Below are positions 53,347 to 64,000 of a DNA stretch of 64,000 bases, piece after piece; positions within the stretch are counted from its first letter, which is position 1, and each line of letters opens with the position of its first letter. This DNA is from Leptidea sinapis. Taxonomy: Eukaryota; Arthropoda; Insecta; Lepidoptera; Pieridae. Below the pieces are notes generated by a model. It had not been told where the DNA came from. It saw only the letters and a program-made list of their open reading frames with translations, and made no database searches. The stretch lies in contig NC_066283.1 of assembly GCF_905404315.1 (NCBI RefSeq), positions 7,688,001 to 7,752,000 on the forward strand. The letters run 5' to 3'. Made by a program: the position numbers and the translations under genes.

Positions 53347-54058
53347 AAAAGAATATTGTATGAATTTACATAATTAGCAGTAATTGTAAAGATTTCGCGC
53401 ATGAATAACATCTATATTTACACGAATTTCCGCCTTAGCTGCGAAATTAGCAAAACAAAATTAACTAACAATTTGAGTTAGATTGTATAAATATTACAAT
53501 GGAGCTTATTAGGGCTTTAAATCATCAGCATAAAACCGTAGCAAACAAATATGTTTAGTTAAGGAGAATGTTTAACGGACACGAAAATGAACTCTATGTA
53601 CAACCACGAGGGCTTAAATTATCACAAAGAGAGATTTTCAAACAAGTGATAACATTACGGAGATCTTGGTAAGCGTCTCTGTTCAACACTAGTATTTTTT
53701 TAATTCTTAACTCATAAATAAGTATAAATGACATTGATTAGTTCATTACAAAAAATAACATATTGTTTAATATTAAATCGTTCAAATAATCTCACAACGG
53801 GCCCAATGGTATTATTGGATTCCAGAGGAAATTACTTTCAGTGACTCAGATGTTTTATATAAATTGAATTCGCGCTTAGGACATAGTGACCGAAGTTTAA
53901 AGAATGCCGATTGCCGGCGCATTATTGATGAAAACATATTATACTACATTTATCTATACTTATGTAGTAAAGAGGAAAGTTTTTGAAATAAAATCTTTAT
54001 ACAATTGATTTAAGTTTTCTTTAGTGTTCATTCCGCTAATATTTATTTTTGAACAACT
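53347..54058. other. AT-rich stretch, nothing recognised
   Basis: No gene or repeat recognised. Confidence 0.4.
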
Positions 54059-54059
54059 A

Positions 54060-54163
54060 GGCATCCTCAGGACGTCTTGTCTCGCTAAAATCTGGCACGA
54101 GACTCAGCTACACGAGGCATCCTCAGGACGTGTTCTCTCGCCAAAATCTGGCACGAGACACCA
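54060..54163. repeat. 46-bp unit repeated twice
   Basis: GGCATCCTCAGGACGT...CTCGCYAAAATCTGGCACGAGAC occurs at about 54061-54106 and 54118-54163, separated by TCAGCTACACGA. The unit contains CTCGTGCC/GGCACGAG-like symmetry. Origin not recognised. Confidence 0.75.
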
Positions 54164-54470
54164 CATATAATTATGGATTTCCGCAAAGTAACGCCTACTT
54201 CAATAAATTTTCATAAAATCTTTAGCCGCGACTTGGGGGTAACTCAGAAATTAAAAAAAAATCAATTGAAACAATTTTTAACCGTTATAATTTAATGGTT
54301 TTATAATGTTGTTAAAAAACTTGTTTTAAATTACTCAGTATTTTCAATTTGAATATCTCCAAATGTTTTTGTTTATTTTATTACTACTTTTTGTTAAATA
54401 TCAATTTTAAACGTGATATTAACTACGCATCACGTTTACGCGTACAAAAAAAAATATTTATTTATTATAT

Positions 54471-54694
54471 TTCCCCAAGTTAAGCATATATTATAGCCTG
54501 TGTTATGGGTTACAAGACAATGATATATTTAATACAATATACTTACTTAAACATACATAAATACATTTAAACATCCATGACTCGGAAACAAACATCTATA
54601 TTCATCATATAAATGCTTGCACCTACCGGGATTCGAACCCGGGACCTCTAGCTTAGTAGGTAGGATCGCTAACCACTCGGCATTACAGGTCGTC
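54471..54694 (-). mobile_element. tRNA-derived SINE (second copy of the array-inserted SINE)
   Basis: Minus orientation: GACGACCTGTAATGCCGAGT, B box GGTTCGAATCCCGG, body to GCTTAACTTGGGG. It lacks the expanded CATACA/TATATA part of the copy at 20243-20537. Confidence 0.8.
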
Positions 54695-54924
54695 ATTATA
54701 TAATATTCTAATTTAAGTACCTGTACGTTAAAAGTTTTGTGATGGACTTTTTGTTCGTGAAACAGATCTTATGATGTTGTACCCATGGACTTAATATACT
54801 TACACTGGCTTTTGAACATTTTATTCATATTGTTATGATAATAAAGATATTTGAAAAGTGGAAATTGATTATTACTACTTTTGTAATAAATAATCTAAAT
54901 AATAATAATTAATATCAGTTTTCA

Positions 54925-55213
54925 CAGTGTTAGATCCGGAAAATATCTCAGTACTGGTACAATGCCATAATTACATCTATAGTACTGGAAATATCCCCAA
55001 GCATTGGCAAAAGTCAACTTTCATAACCCTACCTAAAAAAAGAATGCAAGGAAATGCCAGGAGTTCCTCACATATAAGTCTCATGAAGATGTCTTTAAGG
55101 TTCTGGACTTGAACGGACTTGGCATCAACATCAACGGCGAATACATCACTCACCTTCGATTCGCAGACGATATCGTAATCATGGCAGAGACAATGACAAC
55201 AGAAATTTCCTGA
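54925..55213 (+). mobile_element. RTE-like LINE reverse-transcriptase fragment with internal deletion
   Basis: LVQCHNYIYSTGNIPKHWQK followed by STFITLPKK is the early part of an RTE-type RT. After SLM the frame changes and the sequence continues EDVFKVLDLNGLGININGEY, then ITHLRFADDIVIMAETM with the catalytic ADD. The region that normally lies between (template-binding and first Asp) is missing. Confidence 0.75.
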
Positions 55214-55234
55214 CGTTTGCGACAATCTTTTTTT

Positions 55235-55575
55235 TGGTTTCTTCGTCCATTATTAGGATAAGCAAAGGGTTCAAGCCCATACCATAGTCATATTCGTTAA
55301 TATGCAATAACAATTTTACATCTATATGTGCTAATAATAATCTAACCGTATATTTCTTATTCTCAATTATTTTATTTAATATGTGAAAATTATAAATGTG
55401 AAAGTGGTATTCATGAATTTTATATAGAATATAAAATGAATTTAATGATGAAATGATCATTCTGCGCCCATTCTTCTCAGGTCTGAGGCAGTCTCTTTGG
55501 AATGGGTGGTAGTTTTTGACGTTCAATAAGTGATTTTAAATCCTAATTTGAATAAAAATATTTGAATTTGAATTT
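55235..55575 (+). mobile_element. LINE 3' end fragment
   Basis: CATTCTTCTCAGGTCTGAGG and GTAGTTTTTGACGTTCAATA, ending ATTTGAATTTGAATTTT. The complement of this end appears at 28893-29000. Confidence 0.55.
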
Positions 55576-55721
55576 TGATGGAGTCCCAGGATAATTATAT
55601 ATTGTTTAATCAATAAATAATAATAAAAGAGAAAATCAAGAACAGGTTAATTAACCTGAAGGTAAATTAATTAGTAAGAAATGTAATTCTTTTTTGAAGG
55701 GCTGGCAACGCTCTTATGGAT

Positions 55722-56504
55722 TTACGGCCGTTCCCAATATTCGGTCTATCTCTTATTTGAGATAAAAATCGTAACGCGTGCAACGCGGAGCAGCTCGAAT
55801 TGTCGGGGACCCCAGTGCTCTGCGTACGGCTGGATCACTTGGCGTTGCGTAGAGACGTCGCTTTATTGTGTGTCTTCTACCGCATTTATCACGGGGAGTG
55901 TTCCGAAGAGCTGTTTAACGTGATTCCTGTCACCGAATTCCACCTTCGCACGACACGCTACAAGTTAGGATATCATCCTCACCATCTGGATGTGTGGCGG
56001 TCCTCCACAGTGCGGTTTACAAGGAACTTTCTTCAACGTACTACAACGCTGTGGAATGAGCTTCTTTGTGCGGTGTTTCCGGGACGATACGACATGGGTA
56101 CCTTCAAAAAAAGCGCGTACACCTTCCTCACGCTCTTGTGATTCTTCTGGTGTTGCAAGGGAATGTGGGCGGCGGTGATCGCTTAACACCAGGTGACCCG
56201 TACGCTCGTTTGTCCTCCTATTCCATAAAAAAAAATCGTAACTATCGTTGTCTTTTCTGTCCCAATAAACTTATCGACGGTAACTCACCTTATCCGTGCA
56301 CGTTGTCTGTCAATGGGAAGACGTATAGCTTACCAACTATATAAAGTTTGTATGGAAATTGCAATTCACGCATCCCAATATAAGGCGATAAGAATGACTT
56401 ATCGGGTATATTGGGACAGCTTCAGATTATTGACGGTTAATTACTGACAGTAGAAGGTAGTAATTAAACTCTATCTGTAGATAGTATATTGGGAACGGCC
56501 GTTA
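55722..56504. mobile_element. MITE with CGGCCGTTCCCAAT inverted repeats (copy 2), split by a LINE
   Basis: Left end TTACGGCCGTTCCCAATAT and right end ATATTGGGAACGGCCGTTA are complementary. Interior (TTTCTGTCCCAATAAACTTA, GATTATTGACGGTTAATTAC) is the complement of copy 1 at 9720. The LINE at 55776-56230 interrupts it; without it the MITE would be about 317 bp. Confidence 0.85.
55776..56230 (+). mobile_element. 5'-truncated LINE (family B) with target-site duplication
   Basis: Flanked by AAAAATCGTAAC at 55764-55775 and 56231-56242. The insert encodes LDHLALRRDVALLCVFYRIY, HGECSEELFNVIPVTEFHLR, WRSSTVRFTRNFLQRTTTLW then a family B tail ending ATTCCATAAAA. The ORF2 C-terminus is open (113 codons). 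Target duplication, A tail and 5' truncation are the marks of target-primed reverse transcription. Confidence 0.88.
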
Positions 56505-56574
56505 TTCACCATTGACTTGTTATTATTTCCCACAAATTCTATTTCTTTCGTATATTACGAGTATATTAGATTTG

Positions 56575-56915
56575 TTATTTGAACTGTTTAACCTGATTCC
56601 TGCCGCCGAATTTCACCTTCGCACGACACGCCACAAGTAAGGACATCATCCCACCATCTGGATGTGTGGCGGTCCTCCACAGTGCGGTTTTCAAGGAGCT
56701 TTCTTCCTCGTACTACGCAGCTGTGGAATGAGCTTCCTTGTGCGGTGTTTACGGGACGATACGACATGGGTACCTTGAAGAAAAGCGCGTACACCTTCCT
56801 TAAAGGCCGGCAACGCTCTTGTGATTCCTCTGGTGTTGCAAGAGAATGTGGGCGGCGGTGATCACTTAACACCAGGTGACTCGTACGCTCGTTTGTCCAC
56901 ATATTCCATAAAAAA
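56575..56915 (+). mobile_element. LINE (family B) ORF2 end and 3' tail
   Basis: FNLIPAAEFHLRTTRHK, WRSSTVRFSRSFLPRTTQLW, FTGRYDMGTLKKSAYTFLKG in two frames, then GGCGGTGATCACTTAACACC and CATATTCCATAAAAAAG. Confidence 0.85.
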
Positions 56916-58340
56916 GATTGGATTTATTGTTGAGTGTTGAAAATTTTAATAAATGCACTATAACTAACTATCGAGTTACTAATATACTAACAAAAAAATC
57001 AAAGCTATTGTAATAATATTACACACTGATTAAAATATAACTTATTTATACCGTTTAAAAAACTAAGTGCATTAAATATTATTAATCTCATTTAATGCTC
57101 GGGCAATAAGAAGTAATACATAGCTATATGGGAATACAAAAGAGAATTAGTTGGCACAGAGAAAACCTTAAGTAATACGGGAATATGTACGCTGTTTTTG
57201 TAATTCTCTTTCTTATAGTCTTAACGATTATTGTAGCTATTGTGCGATTCGTGGCTGCTGCCAAGAGCTACGTAGAATGTCCAACTTACAAAAGTTTCCG
57301 ACTTGTTCAAATGGCCGGCTTTTGTTAGAACGCGACTTATTGTTCGGGACAGATTGCAGTGGATCAGCGTCGGGCTTCACTCGCAAATTGACTCCAGACA
57401 CTGTACACGTGTATTGGGTCGCTATCACAAAATTATCTCTTTGACTCATACTGGTAAATATTTATTTATTATTATTAGTTTAAGCCTAATTGAATAAAGT
57501 TTATTTGGCTTTAACATTTGGAAGCTTTCATTGTTGTTCATACGCAAAAGCAAATTTCTTCGTGTTTGTTAGTGCTTGCATGCGACAGGGTTAGTAGGGA
57601 GTTTCGTAGTGCAGGTTCAATACTTGCTGCGGTGAGAAGTCCGCAGACTTTTTCTCTCTCTTTAAAAAGAATATGAATGTACAAATACAAAAAAAATAAA
57701 TAAAAAGCCTTTTGTTTCCAGTTTTACAAACTAATACAAAGATGAAAAACACTTTATCGACCTCTATACAAAGCGAAAATAAATAAAATATATATATAAT
57801 GTATCATGATTATACTAATGATACTAAAAAAACCTACACTTTTTCAATAGATCGTTAGTATTGATATATTATTCTACTGGGACCCTTCTCAGGTAAAGGC
57901 ATCCTCCAAAGCTTTCTTCTCCCGGTCTTGGGCTATTTTCTACCACTGTGGGCCAGCTATTTTTAACATCATCTTCCATCTAGTAAATGGTCTATAAGTG
58001 ACGGTTGAGTAAGTGACTCAATGGGACTTTCCATACCGTAATAAACTAATAACACATATTACTGATTTTGTCCATCTACGATCTATAATTCTATATATAC
58101 CTACAATTACAAATATTATCTGTAAGAATATTTTACCCGCTTCCGTTTGAGGCATCTATTTCCACCTAACCATTCGTAGTAGGATTTTTTAGGAAAAAAG
58201 GATTCAAATAATAATTTTTGTAAACCAATGATCGAGTATGTTGAAACATATCTAGACCATAGAGTACTTTATCTGGACGTAATTGAGACATCATCATTGG
58301 GCACATCTTTGACGCCTGACGATCAGAGTCACAGGATGCA
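56916..58340. other. AT-rich stretch, nothing recognised
   Basis: Short frames near 57237-57497 have no known domain. The last 300 bases may belong to the 5' side of the LINE at 58341, but I cannot see RT motifs there. Confidence 0.4.
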
Positions 58341-59455
58341 TTGGGCATTTTTTGTGATTTGTCCAAAGCATTTGACTGCGTCCACCATAAAACTTTACTC
58401 CTAAAACTAAAACATTATGGAGTGAAAAATAGAGCCCTAAATCTGTTAAAATCATATTTAAGCGAAAGAGTTCAGATATTCGATGTAAATGGCAAACGGT
58501 CTTCAGGTATACCTCTGGGAATAGGTGTTCCACAGGGTTCTATTCTCGGTCCTTTCTTGTTTCTTATATATATTAACGATCTACCGTTTGTGGTACATGA
58601 TAGCCATGAGATTGTATTGTTTGCTGATGATACTTCACTTATTTTTAAAGTGAAGCGACGTACGGATATTGATGACGAGGTCAACAATGCACTCTCAAAG
58701 ATAGTGCGTTGGTTTGAGACGAATAATCTGCACTTAAACAGAAAAAAAACAAAGTGTTTACGGTTCATTACACCAAACACAGTGGAGGTACAAACCAACG
58801 TACTTATAAATGACCAGAGATTGGAACTTGTGGACACTACGGTCTTCTTGGGTATCACGTTAGATAAAAAGCTTCAGTGGGGTCCACATATTGCCCATCT
58901 AGCAGATAGACTCAGCTCTGCGGCATATGCAGTTAGAAAGATTAGAGAGTACACGAATGTTGCGACCGCTAGATTAATGTACTTCAGTTATTTTAACAGC
59001 ATCATGACGTACGGTATATTACTATGGGGTCATGCTGCTGACATTGATATAGTGTTTGCACTGCAAAAGAGAGCTGTTCGTGCTATATATCAGATTGGTT
59101 ATAGACAGTCTCTCAAAGAAAAATTTAAAGAAATAAATATTATGACTGTTTATTGTCAGTACATTTATGAAAATTTAATATATGTTCACAAAAATCGTCA
59201 CCTTTTTGCTCTTAATAGTGATTTTCATTATTATAACACTAGAAATAAGGGATTGCATGTAACTAATTCTAGTAGGCTTCATAAGATGCATAATAGCTTT
59301 AGGGGTAAAAAGTGTACACTTCTACAATAAAGTCCCAGTCACTGTTCAGGCATTATCTATAAATAAATTTAAATGTTTTATAAAAAAATGGCTCTGTCGT
59401 AAATCCTATTACTCCAATGCTGAATATCTAAATGATCGGACAGCCTGGGACTAGA
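58341..59455 (+). pseudogene. LINE ORF2 reverse transcriptase, 5' truncated with one frameshift
   Basis: RT motifs in order: DLSKAFDCVHH (first Asp), GVPQGSILGPFLFLIYINDL, VLFADDTSLIFK (catalytic ADD), LHLNRKKTKCLRF, VFLGITLDKKLQWGPHI, then LLWGHAADIDIVFALQKRAV in the thumb. The long open frame stops at 59330, but after a +1 shift near 59303 the expected C-terminus continues (SVHFYNKVPVTVQALSINKF, KKWLCRK, YLNDRTAWD) to a TAG at about 59455. It is otherwise uninterrupted, so degradation is slight. Confidence 0.85.
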
Positions 59456-59700
59456 TTGTGATTATTTTATAGCGATATAAATGACTGTACAATATTGTAT
59501 ATTTTTATTGAAAAGAGCGCAAAAAAAGAATGCTGGGAGAGTTTCTTGCATCGCTTCTTCTCTCTCAGAGCGCCATTTGTTTCCGAAGCGGTAGTTAGTA
59601 TCTAGTAATATAAGAAATGACATCGAAAAGAATTCTAAAGGAATCAATTTTGAGAAAATAAATGCCTTTTATGCCTTTTTATGCCTTTTAATAATGGATA
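58341..59700 (+). mobile_element. 5'-truncated Jockey/CR1-group LINE with largely open RT
   Basis: ORF2 from the first catalytic motif (CDLSKAFDCVHHKTLL) to the C-terminus, then a 3' UTR (GCTGGGAGAGTTTCTTGCAT, ending AATAAATGCCTTTTATGCC). A second, shorter copy is at 37561-38260. The 5' endonuclease region is absent. Confidence 0.85.
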
Positions 59701-59990
59701 GAGATTCATATAAAATAAAACATAAACATACATTATTTATTTTTAAAAGTGCTCATTTATAAAAGTATATTTAGAGGGTCAATTACAAACATTATAGGTA
59801 TAATGTCCCAATAAATAATTTTAATTTTTGCCTGTGATTTTTATCAAATAACGAATGCGAATATTATTAAATACGTTTATTACTTCAAAAAGTAATGTAG
59901 GTATTAAGAAAGGTGTATTTTGGGTTAATTGACATTAGTTGTCTAATACACCAGTGTCGATAATTTTTGAAACCAAAAATAATAATAGTA
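59701..59990. other. AT-rich stretch, nothing recognised
   Basis: No coding frame of note. Confidence 0.4.
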
Positions 59991-59992
59991 CC

Positions 59993-60629
59993 TAGGATGA
60001 AACCCATTGGAAACAGAAGAGAATGTAACAAAAAAGAAAGGAAAAATAATTTACGGGCGGTCTGAGGTCGGGAAGTGGAAAAGAGGGGGCGTTTTAAAGT
60101 AAAAAACGGTTAATATTGATTTCTGGAAAAACTGCAAGTCAAATGGCAAAGTTGTATGAAAAAAAGTCAAATGGCAAAGTTGTAGGTAATAAAAAGATCT
60201 ACAACTTTTGATTTTACAGTTTTTTGACATAATCTCAAAATTTATGTGAAAAATACAAAAAACCAAGTTGTTGGTTTTTCTTTTTTATCTTTTTAAAACT
60301 AATTTTTTTTCTCACGAAATTTGGTGAAATTTACCTTTTTTTTTGTCCCAAACACACTGTATTTTATTAGAATTGAAATATTGATTTTTTCACCTTATTT
60401 TCACTCAAATATCGAAAAAACCCTTATTTTCAATCGAAAATTCACCCGTCAAAATATCAACTTTTTTCAAAAAATTGCTCTGTTTTCTGTTTGTCAAACA
60501 CTCTACTTTCCGAAAGTGTAAATAAAATATAAATTAGAATGGCAAATGTTCGGAAAATTTAAGCCCATCAAAAGGCGTTTCATAGAGAATTCATAGATGT
60601 TATTTCGTTTCCAATGGGTTTCATCCTAC
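59993..60629. mobile_element. MITE with perfect 22-bp inverted repeats
   Basis: 59993-60014 (TAGGATGAAACCCATTGGAA plus AC) is the exact complement of 60608-60629. Outside, AATAATAGTA and its near-complement TATCATTATT suggest the repeats extend imperfectly. The interior has a duplicated GTCAAATGGCAAAGTTGTA (60137 and 60168). No coding capacity. Confidence 0.75.
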
Positions 60630-60769
60630 TATCATTATTTTTTTCACTTTTTATCATTTTCAAAGGCTTCAGCACTGATCTATTAGGGTTAGGGAATATG
60701 TTATAATTTTCCGACTACCAAACAAATTCATATAAAAATAAAAGTTATGTTATGTAAATAGTACACTTA

Positions 60770-61150
60770 TTGTGTGTCTTCTACCGCATTTATCACGGGG
60801 AGTGTTCCGAAGAGCTGTTTAACCTGATTCCTGCCGCCGAATTCCGAATCCTTCGCACGACACGCCACAAATTAGAATATCATCCCCACCATTTGGATGT
60901 GTGGAGGTCCTCCACAGTGCGGTTTTCAAGGAGCTTTCTTCCTCGTAGTACTAAGCTGTGGAATGAGCTTCCTTGTATTTGTTTCCGGGACAATACGACA
61001 TGGGTACCTTCAAAAAAAGCGTGTACACCTTCCTTAAAGGCCGCCGACGCTCTTGTGATTCCTCTGGTGTTGCAAGAGAATGTGGGCGGTGATCACTTAA
61101 CACCAGGTAACCCGTACGCTCGTTTATCCTCCTATTCCATAAAAAAAAAA
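60770..61150 (+). mobile_element. LINE (family B) ORF2 C-terminus and 3' tail
   Basis: CVFYRIYHGECSEELFNLIP, then AAEFRILRTTRHKLEYHPHH and LDVWRSSTVRFSRSFLPRST in one open frame of 128 codons that runs into the 3' tail GGTGATCACTTAACACCAGG and ATTCCATAAAAAAAAAA. Confidence 0.88.
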
Positions 61151-61224
61151 CTTTAGTAAAAATAACGGAAATCAAATCAATGTAAAAAAAAATACGTTTT
61201 TGATGCATTAACAGTAATATATTT

Positions 61225-61340
61225 TTCACATCTTTGCCGGCCTGTGATTCCTCTGGTGTTGCAAGAGAATGTGGGTGGCGGTGATCACTTAACACCAGGT
61301 GACCCATACGCTCGTTTTTCCTCCTATTCCTTAAAAAAAA
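61225..61340 (+). mobile_element. LINE 3' tail (family B)
   Basis: TTTGCCGGCCTGTGATTCCT to TCCTATTCCTTAAAAAAAAA. Together with the preceding copy it forms a head-to-tail pair 75 bases apart. Confidence 0.8.
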
Positions 61341-61810
61341 ACTTAAGATCTCATAAATCTAATATCGTTCAAATGTAACGTAAGCATACATCTGGTAATA
61401 ACGAAATAATATGTTTTGTGAGATACAATTCATATTTCATAGCACTCATTCTCATAAGATATTGCTTACAATACGGCACTCCTTCCTTTTATTTCATAGT
61501 AAAGATAAAGGCTCACCAGATGAGAAGGGGAGACGCCAAGTCGGATTTCTTTTGATTCATTCGCTAACACTCGCGTGCCGTTATATTTGATGAAGGATTT
61601 CAGTGAATTTGTATGAGTGTAGTGCGCCGGTGTCTGTGTAAACATGTTTTGTTTATTTCTGTTTACTATTCAGATATTTGGGGCAACTAGATATAATTGG
61701 TCGTTTCTCCTATTCTTCCATAAAAATAAATTGTAACGTCAGGAAGGACTACACAAGAAGATCAACAAAGCCAATGAGGAATCTATCGTTTGAGTGCCAA
61801 GCCTGCAATT
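61341..61810. other. AT-rich stretch, nothing recognised
   Basis: No recognised frame. Confidence 0.4.
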
Positions 61811-61814
61811 GTAT

Positions 61815-62436
61815 TAAAGTCACATTTTTTATGAAAGAGAAGGCCAAACAAGCGTACGGGACATTAATACGTGATGTTAAGTGATCACTGTCACCTACAT
61901 TATCTTACAGCACCAGAGGAATCACTTCTACAAAGGTCTATACGAATTTTTGTAGGTACCCATGTCGTATCACCCTGGAAACACCGCACAAGGAAACTCA
62001 TTCTACAGCTTGGTTCTATGTGGAAGAAAGTTCTTTGAAAACCGCACTGTGGAGGAACGCCACACGCTCACACACTCCAAGATAGTGGTAATGATATCGT
62101 AATTTATTGCATGTTGTGAGAAAGTGAAATTCGGCGGTAGGAATCAAGTCAAACAGATCTTCGGAACACTCCCCGTGATAAATGCGGATGTGTGTCTTCA
62201 CATAATAATAATAATAATTTATTTCGGATTCATCCATTACATAATGAAGTGACATCTCTACGCAACGCGAAGTGATCTAAACGTTCACAGAGCACTGAAT
62301 CCACGACAAATCGAGCAGTTCTGCGTTCTACGCGATCAAATGGTTCGAACTGATACTTGGGCGCGACAGACCAGATGACAGAAATTCTGCATATGTGGCC
62401 GGACCTGCGCTTTGTAGAGCGCTAGAATTTATTTAT
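61815..62436 (-). mobile_element. LINE (family B) ORF2 fragment, minus strand
   Basis: Minus frames: ALYKAQVRPHM (62436 side), HIRIYHGECSEDLFDLIPTA then AFLHSAVFKELSST, followed by the family B tail in reverse. A short AT-rich insertion (ATAATAATAATAATTTATTT near 62205) splits the coding part. Confidence 0.8.
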
Positions 62437-63523
62437 TTACAAGTAGGTACAATAACAGATAACAAGATAAAACTATCATCTAATAACAAGTACAGCATAT
62501 TTTTAAGAACCTGAGATCCAATTAAAATTATACACATCATTCACCAAATACAGTAAAAAAATTAAGAAATGGACACAACAGTAATTATATTATAACGAAA
62601 TTTAAGTTAAACATTAAATTATTTTACGTTAACTAGAAAGTTTTATGAAGAGTATTTAAAAAAAAGTCTTTATTTGTTAAGAATATATCAAAATCAGCAC
62701 ACACTTCGTTAAATTCTCTACAAATTCTCATAATCGGGTTGTTATGCGATACATTATTATCGTGTGAATGTGGGCCAGCATGAAGTATTGCCGTGATCTA
62801 TTTATGACGCCCATCTTCTCAAGCTTCAGTTTGTCTGCTATTCGGCTAAAAAACAATTTCCTTATATTTCCTGTATTATTGTCTAAAGTATTATTGATAA
62901 TTCGACGTATTGTGGTTAAGAGGTGGTATTATTTGCGATAGTTCTAATGCCCCGATATGCATAATGCAAAAGTGAATCATCTTTTTCAAAATAAGCCAAT
63001 AATGCAGCATCAAAAATTTATTTCAAGTTATGGACCAAATTTAGAAATGCGAGACGAAAAACGATATTATTTCAATAGTTTTTTGGGATATTTCTCACTA
63101 TAAAGCCTTTAAAAAATGCTTGGATTGCATATTTTTATTTGAAAATGAACTTTTTATTCGTTCTCCTTCAAAGCATTAGGACGTTCTCCTTCAAAAAACT
63201 AAGAATTTTTCCACGATAAATATCGCGTATCATTTAATGGAAAGTGGTGATCACCTACTCTCCGACCACTATGATATAGCATAGGTTAATTTATACATAA
63301 TAAATCATTTTAAAATATTTACAAACGGGACGTTAAATGGTGTTCTATTAGAGGAAGTCAGGAAAATATTAAGAGACATTACTAATGCAATGGGTGATTC
63401 TAGCATCACTTCGTGTTATGATGCCTTTAAAGCACATTTTACGCTCACTTTTATGATCACTCTACGATATTATGTGAAGCAGCCATAAAGTAGTTGTAAA
63501 TTATTTTAAATTAATTATAATCT
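62437..63523. other. AT-rich stretch, nothing recognised
   Basis: Phrase CGTTCTCCTTCAAARMATTAGGA is locally repeated near 63160-63200. No gene seen. Confidence 0.4.
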
Positions 63524-64000
63524 ACTAGCTGACGTCAGACGCTGTTCTGTCACAAGAAAAAAATTTAAGTATTCGGGAAAAGTAGTCTAAAGCTATTAGA
63601 AATGTGTACTATATCAAAGTTAATGAGTTTAAAATGAACAAAAACGCATTTCTGAATGATTTTGTAATATGCAGTAACAAAAATGATAAGGATTAATATT
63701 GTACTTGTGTAAACAGTTTTTATATAACAATTTTTTAAAGTATTAAAATGGATATAGTGAGTTATCCGAGATAGACATATGCCATGCCGGACTTTTCTGT
63801 AGATATATAATTCCACCATACATTATTTTGTTAAATCTCAAAGGGCTTAGACAGCGTTTTCCTTGAAAGCTTCCAGACGACTTATTTTTTTCCAACACCT
63901 CCAAGAAATATCTTTCATGTATACAAAAAATGTAAAAAAACTTAACAAATTGTAATTATACTTAAAGCTTCCTCGAGAACCATACTATCCATTGGTGAAA
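63524..64000. other. Helitron-like edge, then unrecognised sequence
   Basis: CTACTAGCTGACGTCAGACG at 63524 resembles the edges at 35456 and 48261. The 84-codon minus frame at 63565-63819 has no known domain. Confidence 0.4.

Overview
This is eukaryotic DNA from an insect, most likely a moth or butterfly. It is AT-rich, its exons are short with GT-AG introns, and much of the rest is transposon debris of types typical of Lepidoptera: non-LTR retrotransposon tails, Tc1/mariner elements, MITEs, Helitron-like pieces and tRNA-derived SINEs. I see no bacterial genes, CRISPR array or viral genes. All homology statements come from reading translated sequence; no searches were run.

One host gene occupies roughly the first 25.7 kb, plus strand. 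Thirteen exons (2269-25700), plus a probable proline-rich exon at 1730-1816, join with consistent intron phases into a papain-fold (C1A) cysteine protease of the insect 26/29-kDa proteinase type, the family often named 'counting factor associated protein D-like' in Lepidoptera. The order is a proline-rich N-terminal region, the beta-rich N-terminal domain of this family, an I29 propeptide and a cathepsin-L-like domain with catalytic Cys, His and Asn. The start codon and signal peptide were not found and are probably upstream of the window. The exon at 10368-10491 was found by looking for a segment to fill a phase gap, and its phases fit exactly. The active-site loops differ from the usual consensus in several places.

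The last intron (18137-25486) contains a tandem array of about 4.8 kb (19745-24525). Its basic unit is 17 bp. Distinct 17-bp variants are organised into 68-bp and 102-bp higher-order units, and these into 340-bp and 1700-bp duplications. The left edge is degenerate and a tRNA-derived SINE is inserted near it. The many open frames on the minus strand here come from the repeat.

From 25.7 kb to the end I see no convincing host gene. The largest intact coding frame is a 337-codon Tc1 transposase (DD34E) inside an element with both inverted repeats and TA target duplications (41778-43331), which looks young. Others are: a decayed DD41D mariner-like element with a palindromic insertion (2787-4117, in the protease gene), an internally deleted mariner derivative (7841-8315), a decayed DD34D mariner (38890-40040), a 5'-truncated LINE with most of its reverse transcriptase open (58341-59455), fragments of RTE-like, RNase H-bearing and Penelope-like retroelements, and several copies of a roughly 300-bp dispersed repeat (family A), of a LINE 3' end (family B) and of foldback MITEs. 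Some are nested, which gives a relative order of insertion. Remaining stretches are AT-rich and without recognisable content.
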